A stretch of 64,000 nt of DNA, from the NCBI GenBank assembly GCA_016648135.1, contig JADDOH010001545.1, positions 310,001-374,000 of the forward strand. Reading direction: 5' to 3'. The first letter of the stretch is position 1, and each line of letters begins with the position of its first letter. Made by a program: the position numbers and the translations under genes. Below, one piece after another: positions 32,045 through 42,665 of the stretch. Source of the stretch: Agrypnia vestita. Its lineage: Eukaryota > Arthropoda > Insecta > Trichoptera > Phryganeidae. Under the pieces are notes generated by a model. It was given only the letters and a program-made list of their open reading frames with translations, was not told where the DNA came from and did not search any database.

Positions 32045-33160
32045 TCATAATCAGTATATTCTTATTATATAAATAACAAGAATATATCACTAATTTCTTC
32101 AAATATCAACACGTTTCGGGGCCAATTGTCCCTTCATCAGGCAGTGGCGTGCAGTGGGTATAAACTTAGGTTATGCTGTGACCGAATATATACCTATATT
32201 AAAAATATATGTATACGCATATATCTATAATTTTTTTAACTGTATATAATGAACTATTTTGAGTATCTTCAATCCAAAAAAATAACTACACTATAAAATA
32301 AGTATTGTAAACAAGATTTCCTAAATAAATAAATATTTTATATATAGGTCATACGACAAAAATTTTCAATATATTTGTAAGAAGATTTTTATGTAATGAA
32401 ATCGGGAATAATACTAATTTCAGATAGGCATACGTTTCTTTTACAAAAATAAATGGAAAATTTTATATCATCGGTGGCAATCCGTCGTAAATAATCATTA
32501 TGATATGACCATTGGATTTGACAGATGGTATTTACATTCACCATAGAAATGACAAATACAATTCACATAAAAAGTTTTGGGTGGAATTTATAAAAAATAT
32601 CATTTCTGCAATGAGATGCGCGAAGTTCTTACCTGGCATAGGACCTTTCGAAGAAACACACTATTCCATGAAAAATTTCCTTGTCTATTACAAAAAAACT
32701 CGCAGACATAGAGCTAAGTAAAAATACACGGTTCAGGACGACTTTTATCTCGACTTGGCTAGATCTATGGAACAAATTTGTTGGACGCAAACAAGTGAGA
32801 TAAATTAAGAATTGACATGAAGTTAGGTACAGAAAAGTCGGAAATAAATCTTCTAGCCGTAGGACAAATTACGGCTAGAATTTTAAATCGGAAAAAAACA
32901 GATACGTCACGTTAAACAGAAACGTCAGAACGACGAATTACTGTTAGAATTTTAAATCAACCTTTTCTTAAGATAAGGATTATTTAATTAATATTTGTTT
33001 CCCACAATCTTTACTAATGCACAGCTTTTTTGCTCGTATGCGCTGCACGCCACTGTCATTAGGATACGTCGTATCGTTGGCCCCGATGTTGATATATTAA
33101 CAGATTAGTGGTTATTACAAAGAGAATTCTTGTTAATTATATAAGTTATGTTGTCACAAA
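32045..33160. mobile_element. Penelope-like fragment 3: two inverted terminal arms
   Basis: The left arm (32045-32160) has CACTAATTTCTTCAAATATCA and GGCCAATTGTCCC, then GCCACTG, GCGTGCAG. The right arm (33028-33160) is its reverse complement: GCTGCACGCCACTG, TTGGCCCCGATGTTGATAT, ACAGATTAGTGG and AATTCTTGTTAAT. Between them (~870 bp) no GIY-YIG or RT motif is recognisable; the 69-codon open frame at 32512-32721 is unassigned. The arm structure matches the other two Penelope fragments, so the class is inferred from the arms. Confidence 0.55.
32104..32142 (-). ncRNA. Hammerhead-ribozyme-like motif in PLE arm
   Basis: On the minus strand: CTGATGA (32140-32134), one extra A, stem II GGG(A)C / GG(C)CCC with loop AATTG, then GAAA (32117-32114). 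ACGTGT follows, self-complementary with G-U pairs, then T at 32108 as cleavage base. Its partner in the right arm (near 33050-33090) has lost the CTGATGA box. Confidence 0.66.
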
Positions 33161-33774
33161 GTAATTGAAGAAGTATTCTTATTATTAATAAGTCTGTGGC
33201 AGTGAAAAAATTATGCTGTTAAGATTCTTAAACAAACATATAAATAAATCACTTATGCATACTACACACAAACATAACTGAATATTTCATATAGGAATAA
33301 GGTATTAAAACTACATATTTGTAGAAATACTCTTTCTGGTGAATGCAATTCCCGCTATTAGAGAGAATATTATACAAGTTTTGTCCGTTTTTTCCAAAAG
33401 AAAAGAGCAAGAAAATATAAAATTGCAACAAATGCTTCGTCTTTATTATCTTTTTTCTTTCTCTATCATCTTTTTGTTATATTATTATTATTATTAAATT
33501 ATTATTGTATTACTTTGCTCTTTATTATGTTCTTTATTATTTACAACTTCTTGTCTACGTCCTTCGAATGTAACGATGCCTCTGCGATAAAAACCATACG
33601 GTCTTGAGTCGAAGAATTCGGATATTGTCTACTTTATATTCACAAAATCTTGTAGAGCAGAAAATTTTCTTTCGAATGAACCTTTACCAATTTGTTTTAC
33701 TTTTGGCGCGCATTTTAGAAATTAAAAAATAACTGACACTGCTTTAATACTGTCACGTGTCGTGGCTGCGGGAA
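33161..33774. other. AT-rich gap, nothing recognised
   Basis: No supported gene or bounded element. Confidence 0.45.
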
Positions 33775-34480
33775 TAATGAATGAAAACGCTGGAAATATA
33801 CTAGCGATTTATTAATTACTAATTAATTAATTATTTAATATACAAAGTCACTTAACACTATTAAACTTAACGCTATTCTTTAGATTACACTATTTAATTC
33901 TTTATATCATCAATTGCTACATACAATAGGCTATCGATGAGGTGAGAGAAGAAATGAGAGATTGAGAAGAGGCTGGCAGGTGTCAGAGAGGAGTGGAGAT
34001 ATTGAGTGCTCGTAGCAGATCAATCCTAGGATTGCGACCCAAAAAAATAGACACTTCGTTATCACTTTAACTCTTTATTAAACACTAATAGTACATTCCA
34101 TCCAGTTTCGCGCGTATTATTCGCTTCCGTTTATTTCAGCGCTTAAGTAAGAACTTTGCTAGATTATTCGCCTTAGTTATCGTACGGTTGGCTACCCTGG
34201 TCTCGAGGCCCGTGGCTGACTTTGCTTTGTTTCGCTTTCAAACGCACTAAACAACAACAACCCGTGCGCGGCCTGACCCCATACTTATTTATATCCGAGT
34301 ATCGAAGTATCGAACTTCCTAGACTTTTCCAATGTTTAGGAGAAGATTCTCGTAGCTTCGAGGTTTTTACAGAAGTTTCTCGAATGTTTCAGGTGCCTTC
34401 CGAAAGCCGTAGAACACCGTAGACCGTTCTCGATTCTTCGATAGTGTTGTGGCGAGTGATAAGTGAGCGTAATTCTTTAT
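33775..34480 (+). repeat. Dispersed repeat D, copy 2, with inserted block
   Basis: The start matches 19365-19440 (GCGATTTATTAATTA, CAAAGTCACTTAACAC) and the end matches 19520-19755 (CTTTGCTAGATTATTCGC, CCCGTGGCTGAC, TGTTTAGGAGAAGATT). Between lies 33965-34060, GAGGCTGGCAGGTGTCAGAG to GACCCAAAAAAATAGAC, which recurs at 35875-35972 outside this repeat family. Confidence 0.65.
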
Positions 34481-34777
34481 GGCCTCGTACAATACTTAAG
34501 ACGCGTATTGTCTTACAAGCATTCTCTCTCTAACAATTTTATTCATATTTGTTTTTGTATTTATATCAACGTTAATCTGTAATAATGAATAACTATATAA
34601 TTTTTGTACATGAGATGAAAAGGAAAAATGTGAAAACCTGAGGGTTAATAAAATTTTCACACGACCCAATTGATTTTATATTAATGTTAATATTTAGAAA
34701 AAAGAGAATTTTGGGGGTTTATACAAACGCATCAAAAGTAAATTAAACTAGTTGAATCAAAAAACAATAATAGCGGC

Positions 34778-34910
34778 CCTCGTAGCCATACTGACATGAC
34801 ATTGATTTCTTACACCGAGGGTTCCGAGTCCAATTCCTAGTAAGGTCACAATAAGTGTATGTGATTTACTCAAAGTTAAGTGTTTAGCGATGTGATTCGC
34901 TTCGTCTTTG
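34778..34910 (+). repeat. tRNA-derived SINE family B, copy 1
   Basis: A tRNA-like head (CTCGTAGCCATACTGACATG, then GAGGGTTCCGAGTCCAATTCC) runs into GGTCACAATAAGTGTATGTG and AGCGATGTGATTCGCTTCG. The same order is found at 42515-42665. The B-box is imperfect, so this is a decayed SINE, not a tRNA gene. Confidence 0.5.
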
Positions 34911-35458
34911 TGAACGTAAATATGCGCTAAAGTATTTTTATGGATGTCTTTTGATATAGCTAACATATTGCATTTTCAGAGTTCTATTGTCCCAAGGATT
35001 TGTTTTTCCTTTAGGATACGGATCATCGCACTGTAACTATAAACCATATCAATGCAGCTTATTTTTAGAAACGTCTATATATTATCCACATATTGAATGC
35101 TTCAAGGCGTTTCAACATTGTTATGGTGAGTTTTAATGATTCCATACCATATAGATGTTTAGGCAAAAAGCATCATCGTATTAGTCATTAGCAAATTTAA
35201 ATTTAGGTGGGACGGACTTGGGATGTAAATATTATATATGTATTTATAGTTTATTATATCTGTAATCAATTGTTATTGTAATAACTGTAATGAGGGTATA
35301 TTGAATAATATTTTTAAGTCTTTTTTAATCTGCTGTAATTAGTAATCAACTAATTAATTTTAAAGAATAACCGGTTATTTAATAAATTCCCCACTTCAAT
35401 GTCTCCCTGTCAATCCCCTACAACATGAATTAGATCATTCCCTCCTCCCACCCAACAA

Positions 35459-35713
35459 TTTACATATTTTTTTGTTACAGTTATCAGTACTACCGAAGAC
35501 AATGTGGTTTCGAAATCGGTTGATGTCAAAAATAATCAATTTAAGTACCGTAAACTTTTTACAAAAATTTAATATTATATTTTTAATTTTATACTTTATA
35601 ATTTTACATATTTTTTTGTTACAGTTATCAGTACTACCGAAGACACTGTAGTTTCGAAACCGGTTGATGACAAAAATAATCAATTAAGTACCGTAAAATT
35701 TTTACAAAATTTT
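35459..35713. repeat. 145-bp head-to-tail duplication with hammerhead-like remnant
   Basis: TTACATATTTTTTTGTTACAG begins at about 35459 and again at 35604. Each unit then carries TTATCAGTACTACCGAAGACA, GTTTCGAAA(C/T)CGGTTGATG and CAAAAATAATCAATT. In the second unit GAAACCGGTTGATG matches the 3' half of the hammerhead motifs in the Penelope arms (GAAAC, palindrome, T, GAT), with ACCGGT as the palindrome. The 5' half reads CCGAAGA instead of CTGAAGA. A dimeric array is the form taken by retrozymes and Penelope terminal repeats. Confidence 0.55.
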
Positions 35714-35874
35714 AATTTTATACAAAATATGAAGAGTAATAAGTCACCCAGGCCAGCTTTTTATCATCGTCGAGGGAAATATTGAAGGCAATAATCGTAG
35801 AGGCCGCTATCATCAAGCTATTATATAGATAGACCAGGTTATCGGAGATATGCGCTGTGGCACCTGCCAAGGAA

Positions 35875-35972
35875 TAAAGAGGCTGGCAGGTAACAGAGAG
35901 AAGTAGAGAGATCGAGTGCTTGATGCAGACCAATCCTGTGACCCAGAAATTGTGACCCAAAAAAACATATCG
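35875..35972 (+). repeat. ~95-bp dispersed block
   Basis: GAGGCTGGCAGGTAACAGAGAG, ATCGAGTGCTTGATGCAGA and CCAATCCT, GTGACCCAAAAAAACA match 33965-34060 in the same order. No function is evident. Confidence 0.6.
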
Positions 35973-36299
35973 TCAAGAGTATCGTCGTATAGTCAGGCTG
36001 ATACTGAAAACTTATCACTCTCCTTTAAAATGTGTATCATATACATTATACGCATTACCAATTATAACTGTTTACTAATAATTTTCCTCCTTTTTATCAA
36101 TGTGTATTATCTATCTCTATTAAATAAATATTTTTATGTTAATGTTAAATTTATAAAAGTTTGTTAAATTAGTCAACAAAACCATCATTCTCTTTTTTTT
36201 TTCCGTCCTTTAGTTGTGGGAGACAAATAAGTTTTTTTTTGTATTCCTTTCTCACCATGTATTTATATATTCCTGTTGAATGACCAACTAAATAAATAA

Positions 36300-36425
36300 A
36301 TATTGATTAAGGATAAATTATAGAAGTCTCACTGAGACGACGCTAATTTATATATGAGAAAAGTCGATGGAAGTCTCTTATACGACGGCTTCGTCTCTGT
36401 AAGACTTCTGTAATTTATCCTTAAT
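36300..36425. repeat. MITE family A, compact hairpin copy
   Basis: GGATAAATTATAGAAGTCTCA is mirrored by AGACTTCTGTAATTTATCC, with GAGACGACGC / GGCTTCGTCTCTG inside. Total length about 120 bp, most of it in the arms. It is a deletion derivative of the family A element (full copy at 62450-62785). Confidence 0.7.
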
Positions 36426-36559
36426 TAATTAATCATCCCTCTGGGGACAAAATCCATTAACTGTGTTCGTAGAACATACCGCAATATAAAAGTATTGTTT
36501 AAAAATAAATATTGATAAATCGATAAAAATGTAAAAAAGACAAACTTATATTATCAAAA

Positions 36560-36965
36560 ATAATAATTATTGAACTATGCCCTGAAAACCCTGCGCTGAT
36601 AACGGAATAGCATTTAATACGTTTTGTGAAAACTTCGTTCACTTATTTGAAATCAGGAGGAAAAATAATTAATAACTCATTTGCATTTGATTAAGGCATT
36701 TCTCGGGCGTCTCAGGAATTGTAAGAATTTCTCGTTAAAAATGAAAGTCATTAAGGTAATGGCCCCCGCACCTGGTTAAATGGAAATGGCCCAGCATTAG
36801 GAATATAAATTGTCAATAAAATTGTCCTAAACAATCCGACAGCAATGAAAATCATTTCCGCGATAAATTACATACCAGGTGTGAACGATACTTAGAATGA
36901 AAAATGGATGCGCGCACGGGGCGGACACGTACTGGCTGCTCGTTAATTAATTTGTACATTTTTAT
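36560..36965. other. Unique-looking candidate regulatory block
   Basis: No similarity to the repeats in this window. It has moderate GC and several ATTA/TAAT homeodomain-type words (AATTAATAACTC, CGTTAATTAATTTG), along with GGCCCCCGCACCTGG and GCGCGCACGGGGCGG. There is no protein-like frame. It may be conserved non-coding DNA inside an intron; the sequence alone cannot show that. Confidence 0.25.
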
Positions 36966-37114
36966 ATTTGATCACCGGGTCAAAAAAAGGGGACAACATT
37001 ATCTATTGCCTCTGATAAAATCAATGTCTTTGCACGATTAAAATTTGCAATAATTTTGAAGTTTTTGGATAGATGCAAACTAGGGTCTCTGAAAAAACGT
37101 GTTCTTTTATTATT

Positions 37115-37460
37115 TTTTTATTTATTAGAGACACTAACAGGATAATAGGTACATGATACTCTGATAATAAACATTATAGTGAAGACTATGCCCATTATCC
37201 CAATTTCAAGTGTCTTCGGCACGCTCTAGTAACATGTATTTTTGCAATTAATTATATTTTACATGTACATTTATGTGTATTGTATATTTTGTGTTTGAAT
37301 GTAGTGCGATTAGTATTTAATGAATGATTGATTTAATGGATCTATAGGTTCATGTCATTGTTTAAAAAATGGATGTTGTGTATGAGTGAGTTTTTGAATG
37401 AAGATAAGGTGTCTACAAGAATATCAGCATCAATGTTAGGGTCAGCACAATACAAATTTA
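37115..37460 (-). repeat. Dispersed repeat, probable non-LTR 3' UTR
   Basis: Partner of 1641-1990. It lies immediately upstream of palindromic MITE F copy 1. Confidence 0.5.
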
Positions 37461-37509
37461 CGACACAACCTTGTTTTTCTAAGATACCGCGGTTTTCGGT
37501 TTTCAATTA

Positions 37510-38052
37510 TACAGGGTTATTTGTAAAACATTAATAACCTCGCAGGACTATATTCCTCCCTTGATTGTGAGGCGAAAATGTTCAAGCTATTGTGACCTAA
37601 TATCAATAGTTAAGGAGATATGCGACATCAAAGTTTGCATTTCTTTTTCAATATTTCCGACTTATTTTTTGTAAAATGTTGGACTATCATTACAGTAACT
37701 CATATTAATTACGAAAAATTCATTCGTTTCAATACAAGTTAAATAAAATGATAAAAACCCTGAAAAAATTCCAATTGGAATGTTTTCCTATTGGAATTCG
37801 AAGGTTTTTATTTTATTATTCGACTTGTATTAAAGAAAATGAATTTTTCGTATTCAATATAAGTTACTGTAATGGTAGTCCAACGCTTTACAAAAAAATA
37901 AGCCAGAGATATTGAAAAAAAAATGCAGACTTTGATGTCGCATATCTCCTTAACTATTGATATTAGGTCATAATAGCTTGAACATTTTCGACTCATAATC
38001 AAGGCAGGAATATACTCCTGCGAGGTTATTAATGTTTTACAAATAACCCTGT
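37510..38052. mobile_element. Palindromic MITE F, copy 1 (543 bp)
   Basis: Ends TACAGGGTTATTTGTAAAAC and its mirror, flanked by TA on both sides. The two ~250-bp halves are near-perfect reverse complements around the centre AAAAATTCCAATTGGAATGTT, so almost the whole element is a single inverted repeat. TA target and TACAGGG ends suggest Tc1/mariner mobilisation. No transposase is encoded. Confidence 0.9.
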
Positions 38053-38786
38053 ATATGTAGGGTATGTAGAAAGCCGGAAATTTCGGTCTTTTAAATTCAA
38101 GTAAAAAATTTAAATGTTATTAAAGCTAATAGAAACATGTAGAAAATATTTTAAAACAATTTTTATTTTACCTAAAATTACAAAAGATATACATGAAAAA
38201 AACTATAAAATTTTTATCATTAAATTAAGACCACAGTTTCTAAAAATTGGCCCTTAGGGAAAAAGTCCTTTCGGCATATTTAGATGTTAGTTTTATCGTA
38301 GGGAGCGCTTGCTATAATATGTACGTATATTGAGTTTTTTTGATCCTATCACAAGATTGACCCGTTTCGTTTGATTTTTCTGGAACCCCTTCATTAATCG
38401 CTACTTTTATTTCGTCCTTTAGTGAGATTACCTACTAACCTTTTCCCCAGTAGATCTTCATTCACGTTTGAGATATTTTGAGAATACGAAGACCGCAATT
38501 TTCGAGGCCGTTTTCGATTATTCGGTCAAGAACCGCGGTTTTACGGTTCGAATATTTCCGTTTCAGAAATCCTAATGGAAACTAATTGTCTTGCAAGTTT
38601 GTATACTCTTTTATATCCTATAGTACAAGACATTAAAATAATTTTGTGTCAAGGTGAAAGCGACAATACAGTATTGAAATATTATTAAATTACTTCTTCT
38701 TCAAATGTAGCAAATTTATTTTGTGGTAACATAATTATAATTAATATAAATTAACTTTGTTTAAACCACTTATTTATTGAAAAAAA

Positions 38787-38823
38787 TCAACATGTTTCAA
38801 AGCCAATGGCTTCTTCATCAGGA
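38787..38823 (-). ncRNA. Hammerhead-ribozyme-like motif in PLE arm (left)
   Basis: On the minus strand: CTGATGA (38821-38815), one extra A, stem II (G)AAGCC / GGCTT(T) with loop ATT, then GAAA (38798-38795). ACATGT follows as a perfect self-complementary stem III, with T38789 at the cleavage position and GATT after it. Every core base is present. Confidence 0.72.
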
Positions 38824-38911
38824 AAACAAAAATAATATTTAAAAATCGAAGTGTAGATCAAAATATTAAAAAGTTATATATGGAAAATAATAATATAAAG
38901 TAATAATATAA

Positions 38912-39151
38912 TATAACTTAAGGTGTTTAAATAGTAATAATTATTCTGAATTTGCTAACCATCTTTTGGCTACGGGTCATTCTTTTGATATTAATAAGGG
39001 TTTACAAATTTTACATACAAATTATACAGAATCACAATTTGATAAATTAGAAATTTTGGAAATAAGAAAGAGTGTAAATAGTAAATTGAATATTATAAAT
39101 AATCAGGTCCTTTTTGCAAATAGTTATCTTTTAAATTTATTTTCATATTAA
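38912..39151 (+). pseudogene. Penelope-like protein, extreme C-terminus
   Basis: Open from after the TAA at 38909-38911 to the stop at 39149. It reads FANHLLATGHSFDINKGLQI and DKLEILEIRK, then NNQVLFANSYLLNLF. HLLxTGH, LEILEI and an end like NxQVxFxN are the tail of the GIY-YIG domain in Penelope elements (compare ADHVRSEGH and LDILENIEI at 26035-26577). The catalytic GIY-YIG core and the reverse transcriptase are missing. No start codon of its own is expected. Confidence 0.8.
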
Positions 39152-39233
39152 TTAGGTACTTTATATTATTATTTTCCATATATAACTTTTTAATATTTTG
39201 ATCTATGCTTCGATTTTTAAATATTATTTTTGT

Positions 39234-39272
39234 TTTCCTGATAAAGAAACCATTGGCTTTGAAACATGTTGA
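39234..39272 (+). ncRNA. Decayed hammerhead-like motif in PLE arm (right)
   Basis: Mirror of the motif at 38787-38823, but the box reads CTGATAA instead of CTGATGA and stem II is AAACC / GGCTTT. GAAAC and the palindrome ACATGT with T are kept. The changed core G (G8 of the hammerhead) should abolish cleavage. Confidence 0.6.
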
Positions 39273-39652
39273 TTTTTTTCAATAAATAAGTGGTTTAAAC
39301 AAAGTTAATTTATATTAATTATTATTAAATTAATTGGTCGTATTTTCACGTAGCGGATAATCATAGACTGATTTGATCAATATGCAAAATTTCGTTTTAT
39401 GGAATATTTAGTGAATTTACATAACATATTTATTTATGCTAGTAAAAAAATGTTATCATAAAAAGCTTAAAATAATAAAAATTTGAGTAGGTTAATTTTC
39501 CCAATTTGCTCACAATATTATATCGGATAGGATGAGACATAAAAATTTTCTGACCAATGTTATTTGTAACCAGCTGTATCCCACCAAAAATGACGGTAAA
39601 TTGGTTCGCGTCTTTGCTAAGCCCTAGTATACATTTATATTTGGCGGTCCAT

Positions 39653-39723
39653 GGAGAGGCGTCTGTAGCAACATGCGTGAAGCCGGTTCGGGTTGGTGGC
39701 CCGGGGTTCAAGCCCCATCTCCG
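39653..39723 (+). other. tRNA-Pro-like sequence (pseudogene or SINE head)
   Basis: A 70-base segment has acceptor halves GGAGAGG / CATCTCC (six of seven pairs), an anticodon-loop-like TTCGGGT (CGG, Pro) and GGGGTTCAAGCCCC as T-arm and B-box, with TTTTT at 39735. The D-arm does not fold well and the anticodon stem is weak. I take it for a tRNA pseudogene or SINE head, not a working gene. Confidence 0.35.
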
Positions 39724-40464
39724 ACCATTTAGTCTGTTTTTAGCCGTGATTTGACAGACAGACAGACGGACAGACATACAACGAAATTATTGTGTTATAT
39801 TCGTAATTCAAATATACTTATATTTGACACAGGCGCTGTAAAAACAGGCGCAGACATAGTATCTACCTTCACACGCATACGCATTTCTTACTTGAAAAAT
39901 ATGAAATTAACTAAAAGTAAATTACTACAAACTAGTGAAGCATGGGAGGTATCTTTTCCCTAAATGAAGATGTGAGGGACTCCATTTTAAACAAAAGAAA
40001 ACATTACAAACGCCATTACAAAATGCGTGCGTCCCAGAAATGTTTCCAACAATGGGGGAGAAGTGTGTGAATTACCAAGGGGACTACTTTGAAGAAGATT
40101 AGAGTAAGTATGGTGTGTATGAATAAATTTGTTTCTGCCGACTAAAGATTCGATATTAATTTTCTTAACACAGAAGTACCAACAAGGTGTGTAACGAGTG
40201 TTTTCGGAATTTAGTTGTAAAATGATTTGTTAAAATTACCAAACACGCTATGCAATTGATTATTTACAATTAACTATAAATGTTGCACCAGCGAGACAGT
40301 ATTCTTTTTGTGTTCTCAAAATAATTTTAATGTTCTATATTCAGCGACTTGGATCTTTTCAATTCATCGATCTATGAATTTAAAACTCTTGGATATTCAC
40401 CTCGGTCATAAACCTTCTTTTTTTTCCTCTTCTTAAATCCATCGTCTTTCTTTTGAACTGACTT

Positions 40465-40546
40465 CGTGTATGTAATTTTTCATCTTGGATCTTTCTTTAA
40501 TTAACTTTTAATTTTGCCCAGACCTCGTATATAATAGATATATATC

Positions 40547-40579
<33 letters not shown>

Positions 40580-40835
40580 GATATATATATGCAGATGTAT
40601 TGATCATATATCTTTTGCACTTCTTTTTTATTCTTATCTCTTGTCCTTCTTACTAAGTAATTTTTTATCTTGTATCTTCTTAATAACTTTTTTATTTTGC
40701 CCAGACCTCGTATATATATATATCATATATATATATGGTGCAGATGTATTGATCATATATCTTTATGCTATACATATATCTTTTGCACTTCTTTTTATTC
40801 TTATCTCTTGTCCTTCTTACTAAGTAGATTTGTCC
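40465..40835. repeat. ~180-bp tandem duplication with (AT)n cores
   Basis: TTTTGCCCAGACCTCGTATAT, a TATATA run, GCAGATGTATTGATCATATAT, CTTTTGCACTTCTTTT and ATCTCTTGTCCTTCTTACTAAG occur twice in the same order. The (TA)n runs differ in length. The open frames across it are low complexity. Confidence 0.85.
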
Positions 40836-42095
40836 TTTCCTATCCATTCCTTATTCTCCTTTTACCTCTAATTCTTTGACTCCCATAGTTTGTCCATAAC
40901 TTAAAACTTTCACTTTTTTTGTTTTTTATTCTGTAACTCAAGTTATTGTTGCTTTATGTTAAAACACAACAGGTTAATTCTGTGGAAACTTGTAAGATGG
41001 TCTCTTTACTGTTCAATAATCATGTATAATCTCTTTATATGAACTGTTAGTTTCCCATAAATAAATAAATAAATAACGGATTGCCGTCGCCTAATCATAT
41101 ACACTTACCCTCGCGCCTCGTGAATACGTTGTCCATGGCATATTTTCTGGTTGATTTATTGAATTATTCCGTCGAATGATTCTATATACGAGCAAGTATT
41201 GTACAATATGATACTGAGGGCGAGGGAGTCGATGTTTTTAATTAATCGATTATGTGTGTGTCATGCTTGTAAATGCTTCAGAAGTCTGGGGCGATAGCGA
41301 ATCGCCGATGCCGGATATCTGATACATTTATACAGCAGTCATTTTTTGCTAAACTTGCAGCGTTCTCTCGCTCTATTGAGCTCATCGGTGCTGTATCTGA
41401 GAACTGTGTATGAATAGTGTTTATTGTAATTTTTGCTCGCATGTCGGACTACAGGACAAAGTCGTAGCCAGGGTCGGAGTATTCGAGGCGGCATTCTAAG
41501 GGCGGCAATTTTCCTAGGGACTTCACTCTACGTATTTCTGTAATTTGTTATAAAATATTATTTTGTTTAACATATGTAACATGTTTAACATATGTGTGTT
41601 CAATTTTATATTTTATTGTTTATGAACATAAATACATATAAAAATATTGTTTAATGTATACTGCTCTATAAAAGAAATTGAAAATAATAATTTTCAGGCG
41701 TATTCTAGTGAACATGTTAAATAATTCAGAAGAATATCATACGTACATTAAACAGAATATTGTTTAATATTACACTTTAACATGTAGACATATATATAAT
41801 CTATGTATACTAACTATGTCACGGGGAGGACCATATATGTCTCAAGCACTGTCCATTCGAATATATTAAAAAAACTGATTTAGAACATAATGCATACAAC
41901 TTTTTAAAAATTGATAATGTGTGGATGTTCTTACGGTGGAATTGGCGAACGTTGTTTTGTATACAGTGATCACTTAAGCAGCTCATATAGGTCATAAATC
42001 CTGGGTTACTCTATAAAGACTTCCATACACGTTTCTTATATGAATAGCCTCGCCTCTGTGAGACTTCTCTAATTTATCTTAATTAATTATTATTT
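40836..42095. other. AT-rich gap with a non-LTR-like tail and MITE A fragment
   Basis: CCATAAATAAATAAATAAAT at 41058-41077 looks like an (AAAT)n 3' end. A minus-strand MITE A arm fills 41945-42072 (complement of AGAAGTCTCACAGAGGCGAG). No gene recognised. Confidence 0.5.
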
Positions 42096-42335
42096 TATTG
42101 CAAGCAGAAGCTAAATAAGCTTGTCGTGCATTAACGATGCAAATCTACGGACATATTTTCCATAGACTGGAAAAATTCGCCTTACCTAGACAAGCTTTTA
42201 ATTAAGAATTACCAGATCTGGATAATTACGTAATTAATTTAACTCGTCGTTCAATTACTCCCCTTAATTAGTCCTGCTCTGTAATTTATCAAGGGCCAGG
42301 GGCGGAATTAATTACAATTGTTATTGTTTTCTCAG
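42096..42335. other. Cluster of ATTA words, candidate enhancer-like DNA
   Basis: Within ~240 bases TAATTA-type words repeat: TTTAATTAAGAATTACC, ACGTAATTAATTTAA, CCTTAATTAGTCC and GGAATTAATTACAATT. The surrounding sequence is not repetitive elsewhere in the window. Homeodomain factors bind such cores. AT-rich base composition alone could also create them. Confidence 0.25.
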
Positions 42336-42514
42336 TACATAGCGAAGTTAAAAATGTGACCAATTATACCGTTTGTTTCTCGACCAAAAAATATTAATGT
42401 TTTATTTTTATTGATCGTACGTAGGTATATAGGTATCACTGTTTCTGAGTAGTTTTTTTATGAATATATAATTTGAAGTTAACTTATAATGGAATATTAA
42501 GTGAAGAATATATA

Positions 42515-42665
42515 ACGCCAGGGTACACGGCCCCTGTAATCCAGTGGACATGACTATCGTACCGTAGATTTCGGGTTCAACTCCCATTAAAGTCACAATT
42601 TATCTATGTGCTATTATCATCACAAAGCATTGCGATGTGTTTCGCTACAGTAATCTGACCTCCTG
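42515..42665 (+). repeat. tRNA-derived SINE family B, copy 2
   Basis: CCCTGTAATCCAGTGGACATG and TTCGGGTTCAACTCCC (B-box) lead into AGTCACAATTTATCTATGTG and GCGATGTGTTTCGCTAC, parallel to 34778-34910. Confidence 0.55.

Larger units (their letters stand above)
38738..39323 (+). mobile_element. Penelope-like element fragment 2 with inverted arms
   Basis: Arms 38738-38905 and 39157-39323 are reverse complements (AACTTTGTTTAAACCACTTAT, AAAAAATCAACATG, TTTAAAAATCGAAG, AAAAGTTATATATGGAAAA) and each holds a hammerhead-like core. Between them lies a short piece of Penelope C-terminus. Architecture equals fragment 1 at 25895-26702, though the arm sequence differs, so two subfamilies are present. Confidence 0.85.
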
